This document shows positions 1 to 7,805 of a stretch of DNA of 19,675 nucleotides, piece by piece (position 1 is the first letter of the stretch; the number at the start of each line of letters is the position of its first letter). The notes beneath the pieces are model-generated. The model was not told where the DNA came from, searched no databases, and was given only the letters and a program-made list of their open reading frames with translations. Location of the stretch: positions 1-19,675 of the forward strand of contig JBMNCO010000085.1 of the NCBI GenBank assembly GCA_049366815.1, read 5' to 3'. Source of the stretch: CAYNYM01 sp049366815 (GTDB taxonomy: Bacteria; Desulfobacterota; DSM-4660; Desulfatiglandales; HGW-15). Both the position numbers and the translations under genes were made by a program.

Positions 1-117
1 GACAAAACTTTCTCGGTCATAATCGGATCGAAATATCTTCCGCCGCTCGATCCCCCTGATGATCACATGATGCAGCGCCCCAGGCGCGTCTATTCTCGCT
101 TTTCTTGGCATGTCCAT
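1..117 (-). CDS. REP-associated / IS200-like Y1 transposase, N-terminal fragment (cut by window edge)
   Basis: The minus strand from 117 reads MDMPRKARIDAPGALHHV and continues in frame off the left edge for 39 codons. A start of the form MPRKARIDxPGxLHHVIxRG is typical of Y1 (HUH) transposases of the REP-associated tyrosine transposase group, which nick and rejoin single-stranded DNA at palindromic REP-type repeats. The visible His-His pair is part of this N-terminal signature and probably not the metal-binding HUH motif, which lies further downstream. The start could be 117 or the ATG at 111; a weak AAGGG lies upstream of 117. The catalytic tyrosine is outside the window, so I cannot tell whether the gene is intact. 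It is divergent from the cytochrome gene at 265 and probably unrelated to it. Confidence 0.75.
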   Translation of the reverse strand, partial: MDMPRKARIDAPGALHHVIIRGIERRKIFRSDYDRESFV

Positions 118-264
118 TGCCTATCACATCCCTTGCCCTCTGTAAAGCTTAATAACATAGACGTCCCCCTCGTCCTTCTTCCCAGCATACGATCAAACTG
201 CTATACTTTTTTATTGTAGAAACGGTGACCAGATTCATTATATACAAAAGGGAGGATTACAAAT
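118..264. promoter_or_regulatory. Divergent intergenic region upstream of the cytochrome gene
   Basis: This AT-rich gap separates the divergent transposase and cytochrome genes and must hold the promoter of the latter. I see no confident -35/-10 pair. A GGGAGG ribosome binding site at about 250-255 precedes the ATG at 265 and supports that start. Confidence 0.4.
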
Positions 265-2382
265 ATGCTGAGTGTAAAAACTGTTCAAGCCCTGCTCCTG
301 GTGACGTTAATTGGCGCCACGCCGCTTTCGGCCGAACAGCAGTCGACGGATGCGACCATACCGGCACGGGAGGCGCTGACCGAAAAGGGCCTTACACCAA
401 GGGCGATCCGACTCGCAGATTTTCATGAAGGTGTCGAACCAAAAGACTATCGGAAGCGCACCGGAGCGGCGTACAAGGCTTCCTGGAACGAAGAACCTTC
501 GATCCCGGCCCAGTGCTGGATCGAGACCGGGTACGGAACCCAGAATGCCTGTCTTTTTTGCCATACCGACTATCTGGCATCGATCAAGCACGGCAATGCC
601 TTTCCGTTGGGCGAGGATCAGATCCTTTACAGCTTTCCGAGCCCTGATCTCAACAAGGTCCTCTGGCGCAACACGATTTTCCCGAACGAAATCGGCGAAC
701 GGCTGAAGAAAGAAGGCATTGCACCTCCCGACAGGGAAGATGTCGGCTATGTTCGCCAAGACAACTGGAGGCCTGCGTACAATGAGGCCCGCAGCGGGGG
801 CAGCGGCAGTTGGATCAATACCGGCGCCGGGGCGTATATACTCTTTCCGGCCCTGAACCCGGCACACCTTTACCCCGCCGTGGGCGATGATCCCACCTCC
901 GGCGGAAAACATGGATTCATCGACCAGGAAGGCTTTGTCAGAGACGAAAGATCTCAGCCGACGGGTTGGCGGGCCGTCAATTTTTTCCCCTATGGGATTT
1001 TTACGCCGATGAGTGGCAGTGTCAGCGGGATCTATTTGCGTCTACCGCGTCGGTTCATGACCTCCGGGGGTGAACTCTGTCTCGAAACCTACCGAAGGAA
1101 TCTCGACCTGCTTGAAAAGAATATAAAAAACCGCAAACCTGAAGAGACGCACTACTTCGGCGACGCGGCCCAGGTCAAGGTAGATCGGGGATTTTTCCCG
1201 GTCGGCTCCGAGTTTGCCCATCCCCTGCATTATGTAGACCTCAAGGCCGACGGAGAAATCGGCGGAAAACTGGACGGTGTTGCCGGTGCCCTTGTCCATG
1301 ACTACGAGTTTCCTGGCACGCGATCAAAACGTGTCAAGGAGATACGGTACATGTACAAGTGGAAAGACGTCGCCCTGGAGGACATCGATGAAGACGCGCA
1401 TTACGAAGAATTTGTGATTGGGCACGAAGGGCAGGGATGGGTCGACAACAACGCAGGCTGGCTGCTTTCCGCCTTCATCGAGGATCGCCGCGGCCGGTTG
1501 CGGCCGCAGACCACCGAAGAACTGATGCAGTGCATCGGGTGCCACGGCAAGGTCGGCAATACCGTTGATTCGGTATGGTCGTTTCAACGTAAATTGCCCG
1601 GTGCTGCCGGCTGGCGCGAAATGGATTACGGCGCCTACGACTCGAAACGGCCTCAATTGAGCCGACTGCAGGACTACATGTATGAGGATGGAGGACTGGG
1701 CGAACTGGGCTTCTTTTATCATGTCGTGGTCGGAGCCGATCTATACGGCGTGATGCCCGGGGAGATCGCCGATGAACTCAAATTTTTCGCCCGGGGGCAA
1801 AAAGCGGCCCTCGACCTCAAACTCGATATCCATGCTGTTTTCTCTGACGGGGCGCTGCAAAAGATGGCGATGCACGAACGCAAAGCGCACCTGCTTGAAC
1901 GCCAGAAAATCATGCGCGCTTTTGTGGCCGGCAGGCAATACCTCCAGTTGGACAGGCAGAGCAATGAGCTGTTTGTCAAGGGCAGCCTGCTCTACCCGAC
2001 AGAAGAGACGATGAAGAGCAATATTGAACTCTATCGAAGGATCGTCCTCGATCAGAGCTACAATCTCGGTAAAGATGTCTTCGGCGATGAGCCGGGCAAT
2101 GTGCCTTTTACGTTCCGCTCCGATGGCTCCAGCAAAGATGCGACGGGCAAGTTGATTCCGGTGGGCGGGATTATTGCCAGCCGTCCCTATAATGAAAAGG
2201 GAGAAGGGATCAATCCCACCGGAATTGTCGGGGTCAATGCGTATGGCAGGCCGGTTGACGCTGCCGGCAAGGAAATAGATATCGAAGCCTGCCCGGAAAA
2301 GGCTGCAGGTCACATCTCGACCGGGGGCACCTTCGACACCATGTACAACCCGATTCTCAGTGACACTCCGCTGACCCCTTGA
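265..2382 (+). CDS. Exported dihaem c-type cytochrome of unknown function
   Basis: A 705-residue protein with a Sec-type signal peptide: a hydrophobic stretch at about residues 8-19 and likely cleavage after LSA (residue 23). Two haem-attachment motifs are visible, CLFCH at 96-100 and CIGCH at 423-427, with an extra Cys at 84. It is therefore expected to be a periplasmic dihaem cytochrome, matured by the Ccm/Ccs system. I recognise no catalytic domain in the long stretches between and after the haem sites, and there is no C-terminal membrane anchor. The start has a good GGGAGG site. It is followed after 134 bp by a DsrE-like gene in the same direction, so a role in electron transfer for sulfur-compound oxidation or reduction is plausible, but this rests on the neighbour alone. 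A multi-subunit role or an enzyme such as a thiol or thiosulfate oxidoreductase cannot be excluded. Confidence 0.85.
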   Translation: MLSVKTVQALLLVTLIGATPLSAEQQSTDATIPAREALTEKGLTPRAIRLADFHEGVEPKDYRKRTGAAYKASWNEEPSIPAQCWIETGYGTQNACLFCHTDYLASIKHGNAFPLGEDQILYSFPSPDLNKVLWRNTIFPNEIGERLKKEGIAPPDREDVGYVRQDNWRPAYNEARSGGSGSWINTGAGAYILFPALNPAHLYPAVGDDPTSGGKHGFIDQEGFVRDERSQPTGWRAVNFFPYGIFTPMSGSVSGIYLRLPRRFMTSGGELCLETYRRNLDLLEKNIKNRKPEETHYFGDAAQVKVDRGFFPVGSEFAHPLHYVDLKADGEIGGKLDGVAGALVHDYEFPGTRSKRVKEIRYMYKWKDVALEDIDEDAHYEEFVIGHEGQGWVDNNAGWLLSAFIEDRRGRLRPQTTEELMQCIGCHGKVGNTVDSVWSFQRKLPGAAGWREMDYGAYDSKRPQLSRLQDYMYEDGGLGELGFFYHVVVGADLYGVMPGEIADELKFFARGQKAALDLKLDIHAVFSDGALQKMAMHERKAHLLERQKIMRAFVAGRQYLQLDRQSNELFVKGSLLYPTEETMKSNIELYRRIVLDQSYNLGKDVFGDEPGNVPFTFRSDGSSKDATGKLIPVGGIIASRPYNEKGEGINPTGIVGVNAYGRPVDAAGKEIDIEACPEKAAGHISTGGTFDTMYNPILSDTPLTP

Positions 2383-2384
2383 GA

Positions 2385-2504
2385 GTGAATGACACGACGC
2401 CCGCGGAACTGACTCTCAGGGATGAGGCCCTGACGATATCGGCCCAAAATATCATTCCGGTCGTTCCCGGATTTGATGAAATAAACGATCAGACAGAAAA
2501 TTGA
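2385..2504 (+). CDS. Possible small protein between the cytochrome and dsrE-like genes
   Basis: A GTG two bases after the cytochrome stop opens a 39-codon frame reading (M)NDTTPAELTLRDEALTIS and ending IIPVVPGFDEINDQTEN. A TTG at 2379 in the same frame is another possible start, overlapping the cytochrome stop. The TGA at 2502-2504 lies within the ribosome binding site of the dsrE-like gene, which would give translational coupling. The peptide is acidic and has a plausible composition, but it has no convincing ribosome binding site of its own and matches nothing I know. It may instead be untranslated spacer. Confidence 0.3.
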   Translation: MNDTTPAELTLRDEALTISAQNIIPVVPGFDEINDQTEN

Positions 2505-2516
2505 GGAGGAGTATCT

Positions 2517-2879
2517 ATGGAAAAATACTTGTTTGTCATTTCAAAAGGTTTTGAAAAGGCGGGGGGCGCGACACGGGCCATGCAACTGGCCAGTATTGCG
2601 GCAGAGAAGGGCTTGCATGTGGAGGTTTTCCTCATCGATGACGCAATCCATTGGGCCCAGCTCGGGATGGCCGAGGGTATTCGTGCCTCCACAGGCGAGC
2701 ATATGAAGGACCTGCTGGATAAACTCATCGAGCGGAAGACATCTATCCACGTATGCAAGGCCTGTGCTGACAAACGACTCGTGTCACCCGATGAGTGTAT
2801 CGAAGGATCGGTCATATCAGGGGCCACGGTGCTGGTTGATCTGATGACCAATCCGGAATACAAGGTGTTTACCTTTTGA
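2517..2879 (+). CDS. DsrE/DsrF-like sulfur-carrier family protein
   Basis: This 120-residue cytoplasmic protein has the DsrE fold pattern: strand KYLFVISKGFEKAG, helix with ATRAMQLASIAAEKG, strand HVEVFLIDDAIHWAQ, then a Cys region and a final GATVLVDLMT segment. Cys80 is in the position of the persulfide-carrying cysteine of DsrE-type proteins; Cys83 and Cys94 are additional. Family members pass persulfide sulfur between partners such as TusA, DsrC or Hdr-like complexes, though many are uncharacterised. A GAGGAGGAG ribosome binding site at 2503-2511 fixes the start. It lies 134 bp after the dihaem cytochrome gene and is probably co-transcribed with it. No dsrF, dsrH, tusA or dsrC is visible here, so its partner is unknown. 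Confidence 0.85.
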   Translation: MEKYLFVISKGFEKAGGATRAMQLASIAAEKGLHVEVFLIDDAIHWAQLGMAEGIRASTGEHMKDLLDKLIERKTSIHVCKACADKRLVSPDECIEGSVISGATVLVDLMTNPEYKVFTF

Positions 2880-3219
2880 GAGGCTGGGTCACCGCCAACA
2901 AGAGAATCACAACGAGACAGATTCGGATCATCCTCGCCGAAAAAGATTTCACATGTTCCTGAAGAGGGATGGCCACTCATGCGGCAAGCCCGGAGGACGG
3001 CGTATCCACAAAAGCTTGAAGGTAATTTTTTGAGCACTTGTGGCACGGGCGGGAGGAAGTTCTGTTTGATTCCTGCAGTAAAGCTGTGGCCATTGCGCAC
3101 CGAAAACCTCGATGGTCCGTAATCTTCGGCCCAGGGAGAAGATGTCCTGAAGCCGGAGGAAACCCGCCGCCGCAAGCGGCAGCGGATCCCGGAAAGAGGA
3201 AGGATCGCCCCGGCCCCTG
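2880..3219. other. Intergenic region between convergent genes
   Basis: This 340-bp stretch lies between the dsrE-like stop and the slyB-like stop. Antisense open frames run across it, but they also span the neighbouring genes in the wrong frame and do not look like proteins. The only structure I see is a GC-rich hairpin at 3164-3185 (CCGC-C-GCCG, CAAG loop, CGGC-A-GCGG), about 35 bp past the slyB-like stop. It lacks a U-tract, so it is a weak terminator candidate at best. Confidence 0.4.
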
Positions 3220-3687
3220 TCAATGGCGGACCCGGGCCGTGCCGTCCGCCGCCTGAAGCAGCCGGACCCGGTCGCCGGGACGGTAAATTTCGTCGGCCTC
3301 CTGCACCACGGTAACCATCTGGCCGTTGTCCAACTCGACCATGATTTCGAGACCGGCCTTGGTGGTCGCTCCTTTTTCCGCTGCGGAGCCGGCCACCGCG
3401 CCGGCCACCCCTCCGGCAATCGCCGCCAGGGCGCGTCCTGTGCCGCTTCCGATGGCCTGACCCACGCCTGCGCCCAGGGCTCCTCCGGCAATGGTTCCGA
3501 GACCGGACTGGGTGCCCTCGATGGTCACCTGATCGACCTGGATCACGGTCCCATAAGAGGTCTGCTGGCTCTGGCGCGCCTGATCGCGAGAATAGACCCG
3601 ACCCGAAGCGCTGGGCGCGCAGCCCTGCACCACAAACGCCAGAAAAACCACGATCAACACCACAAACAAACACGTGCGATTTCTCAT
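3220..3687 (-). CDS. SlyB/Pcp-like outer-membrane lipoprotein with glycine-zipper domain
   Basis: A 155-residue lipoprotein. The signal peptide is hydrophobic from about residue 7 and ends in the lipobox VQGC at 20-23; Ala24 at position +2 is consistent with sorting to the outer membrane. Residues 62-105 form a glycine-zipper pair (GLGTIAGGALGAGVGQAIG and AIAGGVAGAVAG), the Gly-zipper-2TM domain of the SlyB/Pcp family. The C-terminal 40 residues (IMVELDNGQMVTVVQEADE, then PGDRVRLL) form the small beta domain usual in SlyB. Length matches E. coli SlyB. SlyB proteins support outer-membrane integrity and form rings around outer-membrane proteins under stress. A GGGAG site lies 7-11 bases upstream of the ATG. 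It is a single gene, divergent from the A1 operon and unlikely to be functionally tied to its neighbours. Confidence 0.9.
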   Translation of the reverse strand: MRNRTCLFVVLIVVFLAFVVQGCAPSASGRVYSRDQARQSQQTSYGTVIQVDQVTIEGTQSGLGTIAGGALGAGVGQAIGSGTGRALAAIAGGVAGAVAGSAAEKGATTKAGLEIMVELDNGQMVTVVQEADEIYRPGDRVRLLQAADGTARVRH

Positions 3688-4015
3688 TGATATTTCTCCC
3701 TTTACTGAAAACTGTCCATTGTCTTTTTCACTGTTGTTGGTTCTGATGCTCGGAAACCGCAGCGCAGGCGCTTCCGTTCATCCTCCCCATTTCCACTCCT
3801 TTTATTATCTCAAGAGCCGGCTTCTTTGTCTACGGGATCAATGCAGATTTCGAAATGTTTTTTCCTGACCTGGCCTCGGAATAATAGCAATACCTGGAAT
3901 CTTTGCCAAAATCAGCGAAGGCCTTGACCGATTGGAAGGGATGCACTGTGAAGATTTTCTTGACACGACGTAACTCTTTGTCCTAACATGTATTTTTTGA
4001 GTATACACGTCATCT
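3688..4015. other. Divergent intergenic region between slyB-like gene and A1 operon
   Basis: A 328-bp gap holding the promoters of both flanking genes. The plus-strand promoter is listed separately at 3960-3989. I see no clear promoter for the slyB-like gene and no coding sequence that looks real. Confidence 0.5.
3960..3989 (+). promoter_or_regulatory. Sigma-70-type promoter for the A1-A2-B1 operon
   Basis: A perfect TTGACA at 3960-3965 is followed after 18 bp by TAACAT at 3984-3989, a 4/6 match to the -10 consensus. Transcription would begin near 3996, only about 20 bases before the ATG at 4016. No Shine-Dalgarno sequence is visible in that short leader. Confidence 0.5.
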
Positions 4016-4600
4016 ATGGAAAGCAAGTATCAGATCATACTCGGAGCCGAGGAGTCTTTTGCCAGGGTTGTAGCTCTCGGCGTACAAGTCACCAGGCCTT
4101 CCTCCGTGTGGCACTATCTTATACCCGGGATCTTCATCTTCGATTTCCTGAAAAGGAACGCCGAGATCAGAAAGTACTCCTTTCATTTTCTCTTTCCCAG
4201 AAAATCCGCCCTGACCACAGCAAGAGGGATCCTCCGTGGGGAGCCCCGAGAAGATGCGCTCTCCCGGGCCGAAAGAGAGATTCGGTCATGGCTGGAATCT
4301 CTTCATCTTGTTTCCGAGTCCATTGTGCGGTCGCAAACGGCTGCAGTCGAACTGCTTGTCGAACACTATCACCGCCTCCTCGCTGCGAAAGGGGAAACCT
4401 TCGAGGATCTGATGGTGGATGCCTACGGAATTCGTGAGACTTACGAGGCATTTCTTTCGAGACTGGTTGCTGCAGAGGAAGCCGTGGACAATGCCCTGAA
4501 GGAGCGGTTCAGAGACAACGAAAAAGTGAGAGACCGTCTGGAAGCTGAAAAAAGCCAGTTGAAAGAACAGAGAAGAAAACAGACGAACAGGATCTTTTAA
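4016..4600 (+). CDS. Family A paralogue A1: helical protein of unknown function
   Basis: A 194-residue protein I do not recognise. It is predicted mostly helical. Residues 31-45 (VWHYLIPGIFIFDFL) are hydrophobic and may bind a membrane or a partner; residues 70-160 are amphipathic helices containing LLVEHYHRLLAAKG at 113-126 and AYGIRETYEAFLSRL at 136-150; the tail (165-194) is highly charged. The same plan occurs in the genes at 4600-5217 and 9808-10425 (LL[VL][ED]HY, then a G, then Y-x-F-L, A-E). It overlaps the next gene by one base (TAATG), so the two are translationally coupled. No catalytic signature or CxxC is visible. It could be a scaffold, substrate or subunit. No Shine-Dalgarno precedes the ATG; an internal start is possible but would remove conserved N-terminal residues. 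Confidence 0.75.
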   Translation: MESKYQIILGAEESFARVVALGVQVTRPSSVWHYLIPGIFIFDFLKRNAEIRKYSFHFLFPRKSALTTARGILRGEPREDALSRAEREIRSWLESLHLVSESIVRSQTAAVELLVEHYHRLLAAKGETFEDLMVDAYGIRETYEAFLSRLVAAEEAVDNALKERFRDNEKVRDRLEAEKSQLKEQRRKQTNRIF

Positions 4601-5217
4601 TGGATGGAGTAAGCCGTAACCTCGACGCAAATTTCGAAAAAATTCAATCCTGGGAAGAAAAATGGGCAAAAGGCCTTTCCTTTGCGCTGATCAAACCCCG
4701 GCCTTTCAATGTCTGGGAGGTGATGGTCCCCGTGTTGCTTGCCTTCAATTACGCAAAGCAGAGAAGGGAGAGGGAGATTTATACCCAGAATTTCCTCTTT
4801 ACCAAGATCATGGCCCTGAAGGCGGCCCGGGACAGTCTCAAGAAGGGATATTCCAAGGAAGAGATCCTGAAACGCCTGGATCAGGAGACACAAACCCTTC
4901 TGGGGACAGTCGCGGAAGGACTCTATTGCGAAGAGGTTCGACAAAAGCAATTGGCGGAGATGGATCTTCTCCTTGATCATTACGGCAGACTGCTCGCTGC
5001 AAGGGGGAACGACTATTCCGCCCTTGTGTTGGATGTCTACGCAGATCGATCAGCATACGAGGCCTTTCTGCAATTACTGAAGGCAGCGGAAAGAGAGGTC
5101 AATCTGGCAGCCCTCGGAAGCGTGGGGAAGGAGGGCGGGCGGGAGATGGTCTCTCGGATGGAAGAGGCCTCGGATAGACTGCGGATGAGGGTGGTGGTGA
5201 ATATTTTCGGACCCTGA
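4600..5217 (+). CDS. Family A paralogue A2: helical protein of unknown function
   Basis: This 205-residue protein starts at the ATG overlapping the A1 stop. It is clearly related to A1 and A3: a hydrophobic, Trp/Pro-containing segment at 37-51 (FNVWEVMVPVLLAFN), then YTQNFLFTK at 61-69, a charged helix, the signature LLLDHYGRLLAARG at 123-136, and VYADRSAYEAFLQLLKAAE at 146-164. The C-terminus is charged and ends in a short hydrophobic strand (MRVVVNIFG). Having two different copies side by side suggests a heteromeric partner for A1, or sub-functionalised duplicates. Its stop is 13 bp before the B1 start, so all three genes form one operon. Cytoplasmic or membrane-peripheral; function unknown. 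Confidence 0.8.
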   Translation: MDGVSRNLDANFEKIQSWEEKWAKGLSFALIKPRPFNVWEVMVPVLLAFNYAKQRREREIYTQNFLFTKIMALKAARDSLKKGYSKEEILKRLDQETQTLLGTVAEGLYCEEVRQKQLAEMDLLLDHYGRLLAARGNDYSALVLDVYADRSAYEAFLQLLKAAEREVNLAALGSVGKEGGREMVSRMEEASDRLRMRVVVNIFGP

Positions 5218-5230
5218 GGCCGGTGTGACT

Positions 5231-6055
5231 ATGCTGGATAGGGAACAGTACGCCCGCATTTACAAGAATGCATACATCCCCGAGCACCTTCCCGATTACC
5301 TCGAGGCGTTCTCGGATTCCCGGGTCCATCTCCATGATGATCACCTTTGTCTTCCTCGACAAGACTTCCTGACCTTTGTCGGCTACCCTCTGACCCCCGG
5401 TGCACAGGGCACGTCAAAGGCCTACGAATCCGCTTGCGGACGCTTTGCCCCGGAGACCGTGGCCGTCATCGCGCCGAAGATATGGCTTCCCGTTGACAGC
5501 TACGAAAGCTTGGGTCTGGATCGTTACTACAGATTACAGCTTCCTGCAGATCCGCCCTCAGCCGAGGTCGCCTACATGGTCCGAAGGGCTGAACGGGAAT
5601 GTGCCGTTAAAATGGGTGCCTATGGCAGGGAACATGGCAGGCTGGTTAAGGAATTTGTTTCCACCCACCGCCTGACCCGGGCGCAAAAAGCTTTTTACAA
5701 GCGGCTTCCCGATTACCTTAAGCGCTCGGAAACGGCCCGCCTACTGGAGGCCAGGAAGGGAAAGAGCCTGGCGGCCTTTTCCGTACTCGACATCGGTTCG
5801 GCCGTATATGCCTTTTACCTGTTCAATTTCCGTTCTCTGCGAACGCGCGTTCCCGGCGCCTCCGATCTGCTCTTCCGGGAGATGATCCGTCTGGCCGAAT
5901 CTGAGGGGAAAAAGGCCATCAATCTGGGACTGGGAATCCATCCGGGTGTGTGCCGGTTCAAGGAGAAATGGGGAGGGCAGCCCTTTATTTCCTATGCCTC
6001 CGCGCTTGTTCGAAGGAGGAGTTCAGTGCTGGGAAGGTTGGCGGACAAACTGTAA
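5231..6055 (+). CDS. Family B paralogue B1: GNAT/FemAB-like acyltransferase fold protein
   Basis: A 274-residue protein whose C-terminal half resembles a GNAT/FemAB-type acyltransferase: strand KSLAAFSVLDIG at 178-189, strand AVYAFYLFNF at 191-200, VPGASD at 207-212, helix LLFREMIRLAES, then NLGLGIHPGVCRFKEKWGG at 231-249. This last motif is like the 'xLGxxxxxGxxxFKxxxGG' element of BioF2-like and FemAB-like acetyl or aminoacyl transferases. Residues 14-19 (AYIPEH), 50-54 (VGYPL) and 98-100 (RYY) are shared with the protein at 13669-14520. I chose ATG 5231 over GTG 5225 because it aligns exactly with that paralogue's start. It is the last gene of the A1-A2-B1 operon. The likely reaction is acyl or aminoacyl transfer to an amine; acceptor and donor are unknown. 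Confidence 0.75.
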   Translation: MLDREQYARIYKNAYIPEHLPDYLEAFSDSRVHLHDDHLCLPRQDFLTFVGYPLTPGAQGTSKAYESACGRFAPETVAVIAPKIWLPVDSYESLGLDRYYRLQLPADPPSAEVAYMVRRAERECAVKMGAYGREHGRLVKEFVSTHRLTRAQKAFYKRLPDYLKRSETARLLEARKGKSLAAFSVLDIGSAVYAFYLFNFRSLRTRVPGASDLLFREMIRLAESEGKKAINLGLGIHPGVCRFKEKWGGQPFISYASALVRRRSSVLGRLADKL

Positions 6056-6069
6056 CAGGATATCTCTGG

Positions 6070-6088
6070 GGAGAGACAGGCGCTCTCC
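6070..6088. repeat. Short inverted repeat between convergent genes B1 and radical SAM
   Basis: GGAGAG and CTCTCC flank a 7-base loop, 15 bp after the B1 stop. No U-tract follows on either strand, so it could only be a weak or factor-assisted terminator. Confidence 0.25.
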
Positions 6089-6125
6089 ATGGAGGAATCT
6101 CCCATGCTCCTTGCATCGCCCTCTG

Positions 6126-7223
6126 TCATAGGCCGTAGGCCTTGTAGCACGTGCGGCAGGGATCCGGAAGGGAACGGAGCTTCCGTTTGCCTCCGGTCCC
6201 GCCCCATACAAAGACTTCAAACGCCTGCCGAACGTTGAAGCGCATCTTCAGCCTGTCCTTGTAGACATTCCGGAATTCCCTGTAGGATTCCCTGTTCCAG
6301 ATATCCAGAAAATCCTCCTCTCCCACGTTCCCGAAAATCCCCTGAGGCACGCTGAGGGATCTCCCCCTGAAGACCCTCGGGATGTCTCCCCTCTTTGGAA
6401 TCCTCAGGTATACGCAAGGCGAAACGGAACCGTCCGCGGAAAAGAACACGTTTCGCAACGGATTCGCCTCGCACATCAACGCCTCTTTTTCCACCAGGGG
6501 ATAGGTCCTGACGGTCACCCCTTTTTCCTTCCCGATCCGGTGAAGCAGATCGACGCTCTTCTGAATGTCGGGGGGCGGTGGAGATGAATCAAAGATTCGG
6601 AGGGTGTCGCATCTCTCTCCAGCCAGGTAGTCCAGGTTGATCACCATGATCTCATCCACTCCCAGTTCCGCAGCTAAGGGAACCGTATCGGGAAGACCAT
6701 GGATGTTCTCGCGTGTCATGAGGAAGGAGAGTCTTACGGTGGGCCTTTCCATGCCGCGTTGTCTTTTCCGGACAACGAACCGACCTACGTTTTCCAGAAT
6801 GACATCGAAGCTGGACCCCGTTCGCAGCTTTTCGTGATCCGCACGCGTTGCACCCCCAATGGATATCACCAGGTTGTCGATATCCCTGTCCAAGAGTTCA
6901 CCTGAGACCTCCTCGGAAAGCCGAACGCCGTTCGTGGTGAACCCTGCCAGGCAACCGCGTTCCTTGACCATGGTCAGCATGTCCATGAGATGCCTGTTTT
7001 CGAGGGGCTCCCCCCATCCCTGGAGGTGCACCCACTCGGTCAGATGAAAACAGCGGGCGATTTTTTCGAATAAATCCATTGACATGTCATGGGCTAGCCA
7101 TTCCTCCGCAAAAAATCCTCTCGGACACATCCTGCAGTGCAGAGAGCAGCGGGTAGATACCTCCACCTGGAAGGCATTGAAAGGGCTCTTCCCCACATGG
7201 GGCCGCCGAAAACGATTCCACAT
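6126..7223 (-). CDS. Radical SAM/SPASM-domain protein
   Basis: A 365-residue radical SAM enzyme. The cluster-binding CxxxCxxC is CSLHCRMC at 26-33. The SAM-amine motif appears as GWGEP at 69-73, where many homologues have GGEP. TTNG at 96-99 and SIGG at 121-124 fit later strands of the partial TIM barrel. Cys251, Cys270, Cys356 and Cys359 (the last two in CRTC) form a SPASM-like auxiliary cluster region, and DIWNRESYREFRNVY at 307-321 is a common element before the final SPASM cysteines. Such enzymes modify peptides, proteins or small molecules with a 5'-deoxyadenosyl radical. The ATG is directly preceded by AGGAG with almost no spacing, so translation may start less efficiently than usual. 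It converges on B1 and is divergent from the SDR-radical SAM fusion. Confidence 0.9.
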   Translation of the reverse strand: MWNRFRRPHVGKSPFNAFQVEVSTRCSLHCRMCPRGFFAEEWLAHDMSMDLFEKIARCFHLTEWVHLQGWGEPLENRHLMDMLTMVKERGCLAGFTTNGVRLSEEVSGELLDRDIDNLVISIGGATRADHEKLRTGSSFDVILENVGRFVVRKRQRGMERPTVRLSFLMTRENIHGLPDTVPLAAELGVDEIMVINLDYLAGERCDTLRIFDSSPPPPDIQKSVDLLHRIGKEKGVTVRTYPLVEKEALMCEANPLRNVFFSADGSVSPCVYLRIPKRGDIPRVFRGRSLSVPQGIFGNVGEEDFLDIWNRESYREFRNVYKDRLKMRFNVRQAFEVFVWGGTGGKRKLRSLPDPCRTCYKAYGL

Positions 7224-7368
7224 CTCCTGTCACCGTCCCTTTCTTTTTCCGGGGATAGGGTCCGTTTGCATTTTTTCGGCCCGGCTCCCCGCCTCGGGCT
7301 TGCCTTTTACTACCAGATAAGTAAACATACTGTATGGAGCCCTGATGCCGCAAGAAGGAAAAAGGGTA

Positions 7369-7390
7369 CCTGATTCTCAATCAGGGTTTT
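7369..7390 (+). terminator. Weak terminator-like hairpin upstream of the radical SAM gene
   Basis: CCTGATT, CTC loop, AATCAGG, then GTTTT. The 7-bp stem is short and AT-rich, and no plus-strand gene lies just upstream, so the role is unclear. Confidence 0.25.
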
Positions 7391-7790
7391 ATCTGCTCCG
7401 CAAGGCATGGGACTATCTCTGCCGGCCCCTCACTGCGGCGTAATCCGGGTGCGCCGCTGTCGCCTCTCCTGGGCGTCCAGACTCCGAGCGGAAATTCCCA
7501 AGCTCGGCCTGCAGACATCCGGCTTCATGCCAGTGGCCGGGGAGAGACTTGAATCCCTTGCCCACGTTGTTGATGAGAAAATTTGATGAAGGACTTCCGG
7601 GATGGTATGGGGAGTTCCCCAGATTTTTCGGAGGGTAAAAAACAGGTTGATTTTCCACCATGAACGGGGCTGCACTTTAAACGGTTTCCGCATAACCCCA
7701 TGAAGACGCCCGAGTAGGCTGTTGCCCCGTCATTTTCATCCTGTCCAATCTGTTTTTTTGTGCGGTCAACCTTCCAACCCGCTTTGCAAG

Positions 7791-7805
7791 GATCGGATTC
7801 CGATC
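7791..7805. promoter_or_regulatory. Palindromic operator-like site upstream of the SDR-radical SAM gene
   Basis: GATCGGATTCCGATC is a perfect 15-base palindrome (7-base arms, one central base) ending 61 bp before the GTG start at 7867. Its position fits a dimeric repressor or activator site, but no regulator gene is present in the window. Confidence 0.3.

Noticed and set aside
307..2313. Minus-strand frames of 60-201 codons inside the cytochrome gene
   Set aside because: They are antisense to a well-supported gene with a signal peptide and haem motifs, and have no recognisable domain.
2489..3673. 394-codon minus-strand open frame
   Set aside because: It runs antisense to the dsrE-like gene and in the wrong frame through the slyB-like gene. 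The composition is rich in Arg, Gly and Ser, as expected of a GC-rich shadow frame.
7413..7693. Minus-strand frames of 82 and 87 codons considered as radical SAM peptide substrates
   Set aside because: The two overlap in different frames, neither has a good ribosome binding site, and neither has a leader-core pattern or repeated modifiable residues.
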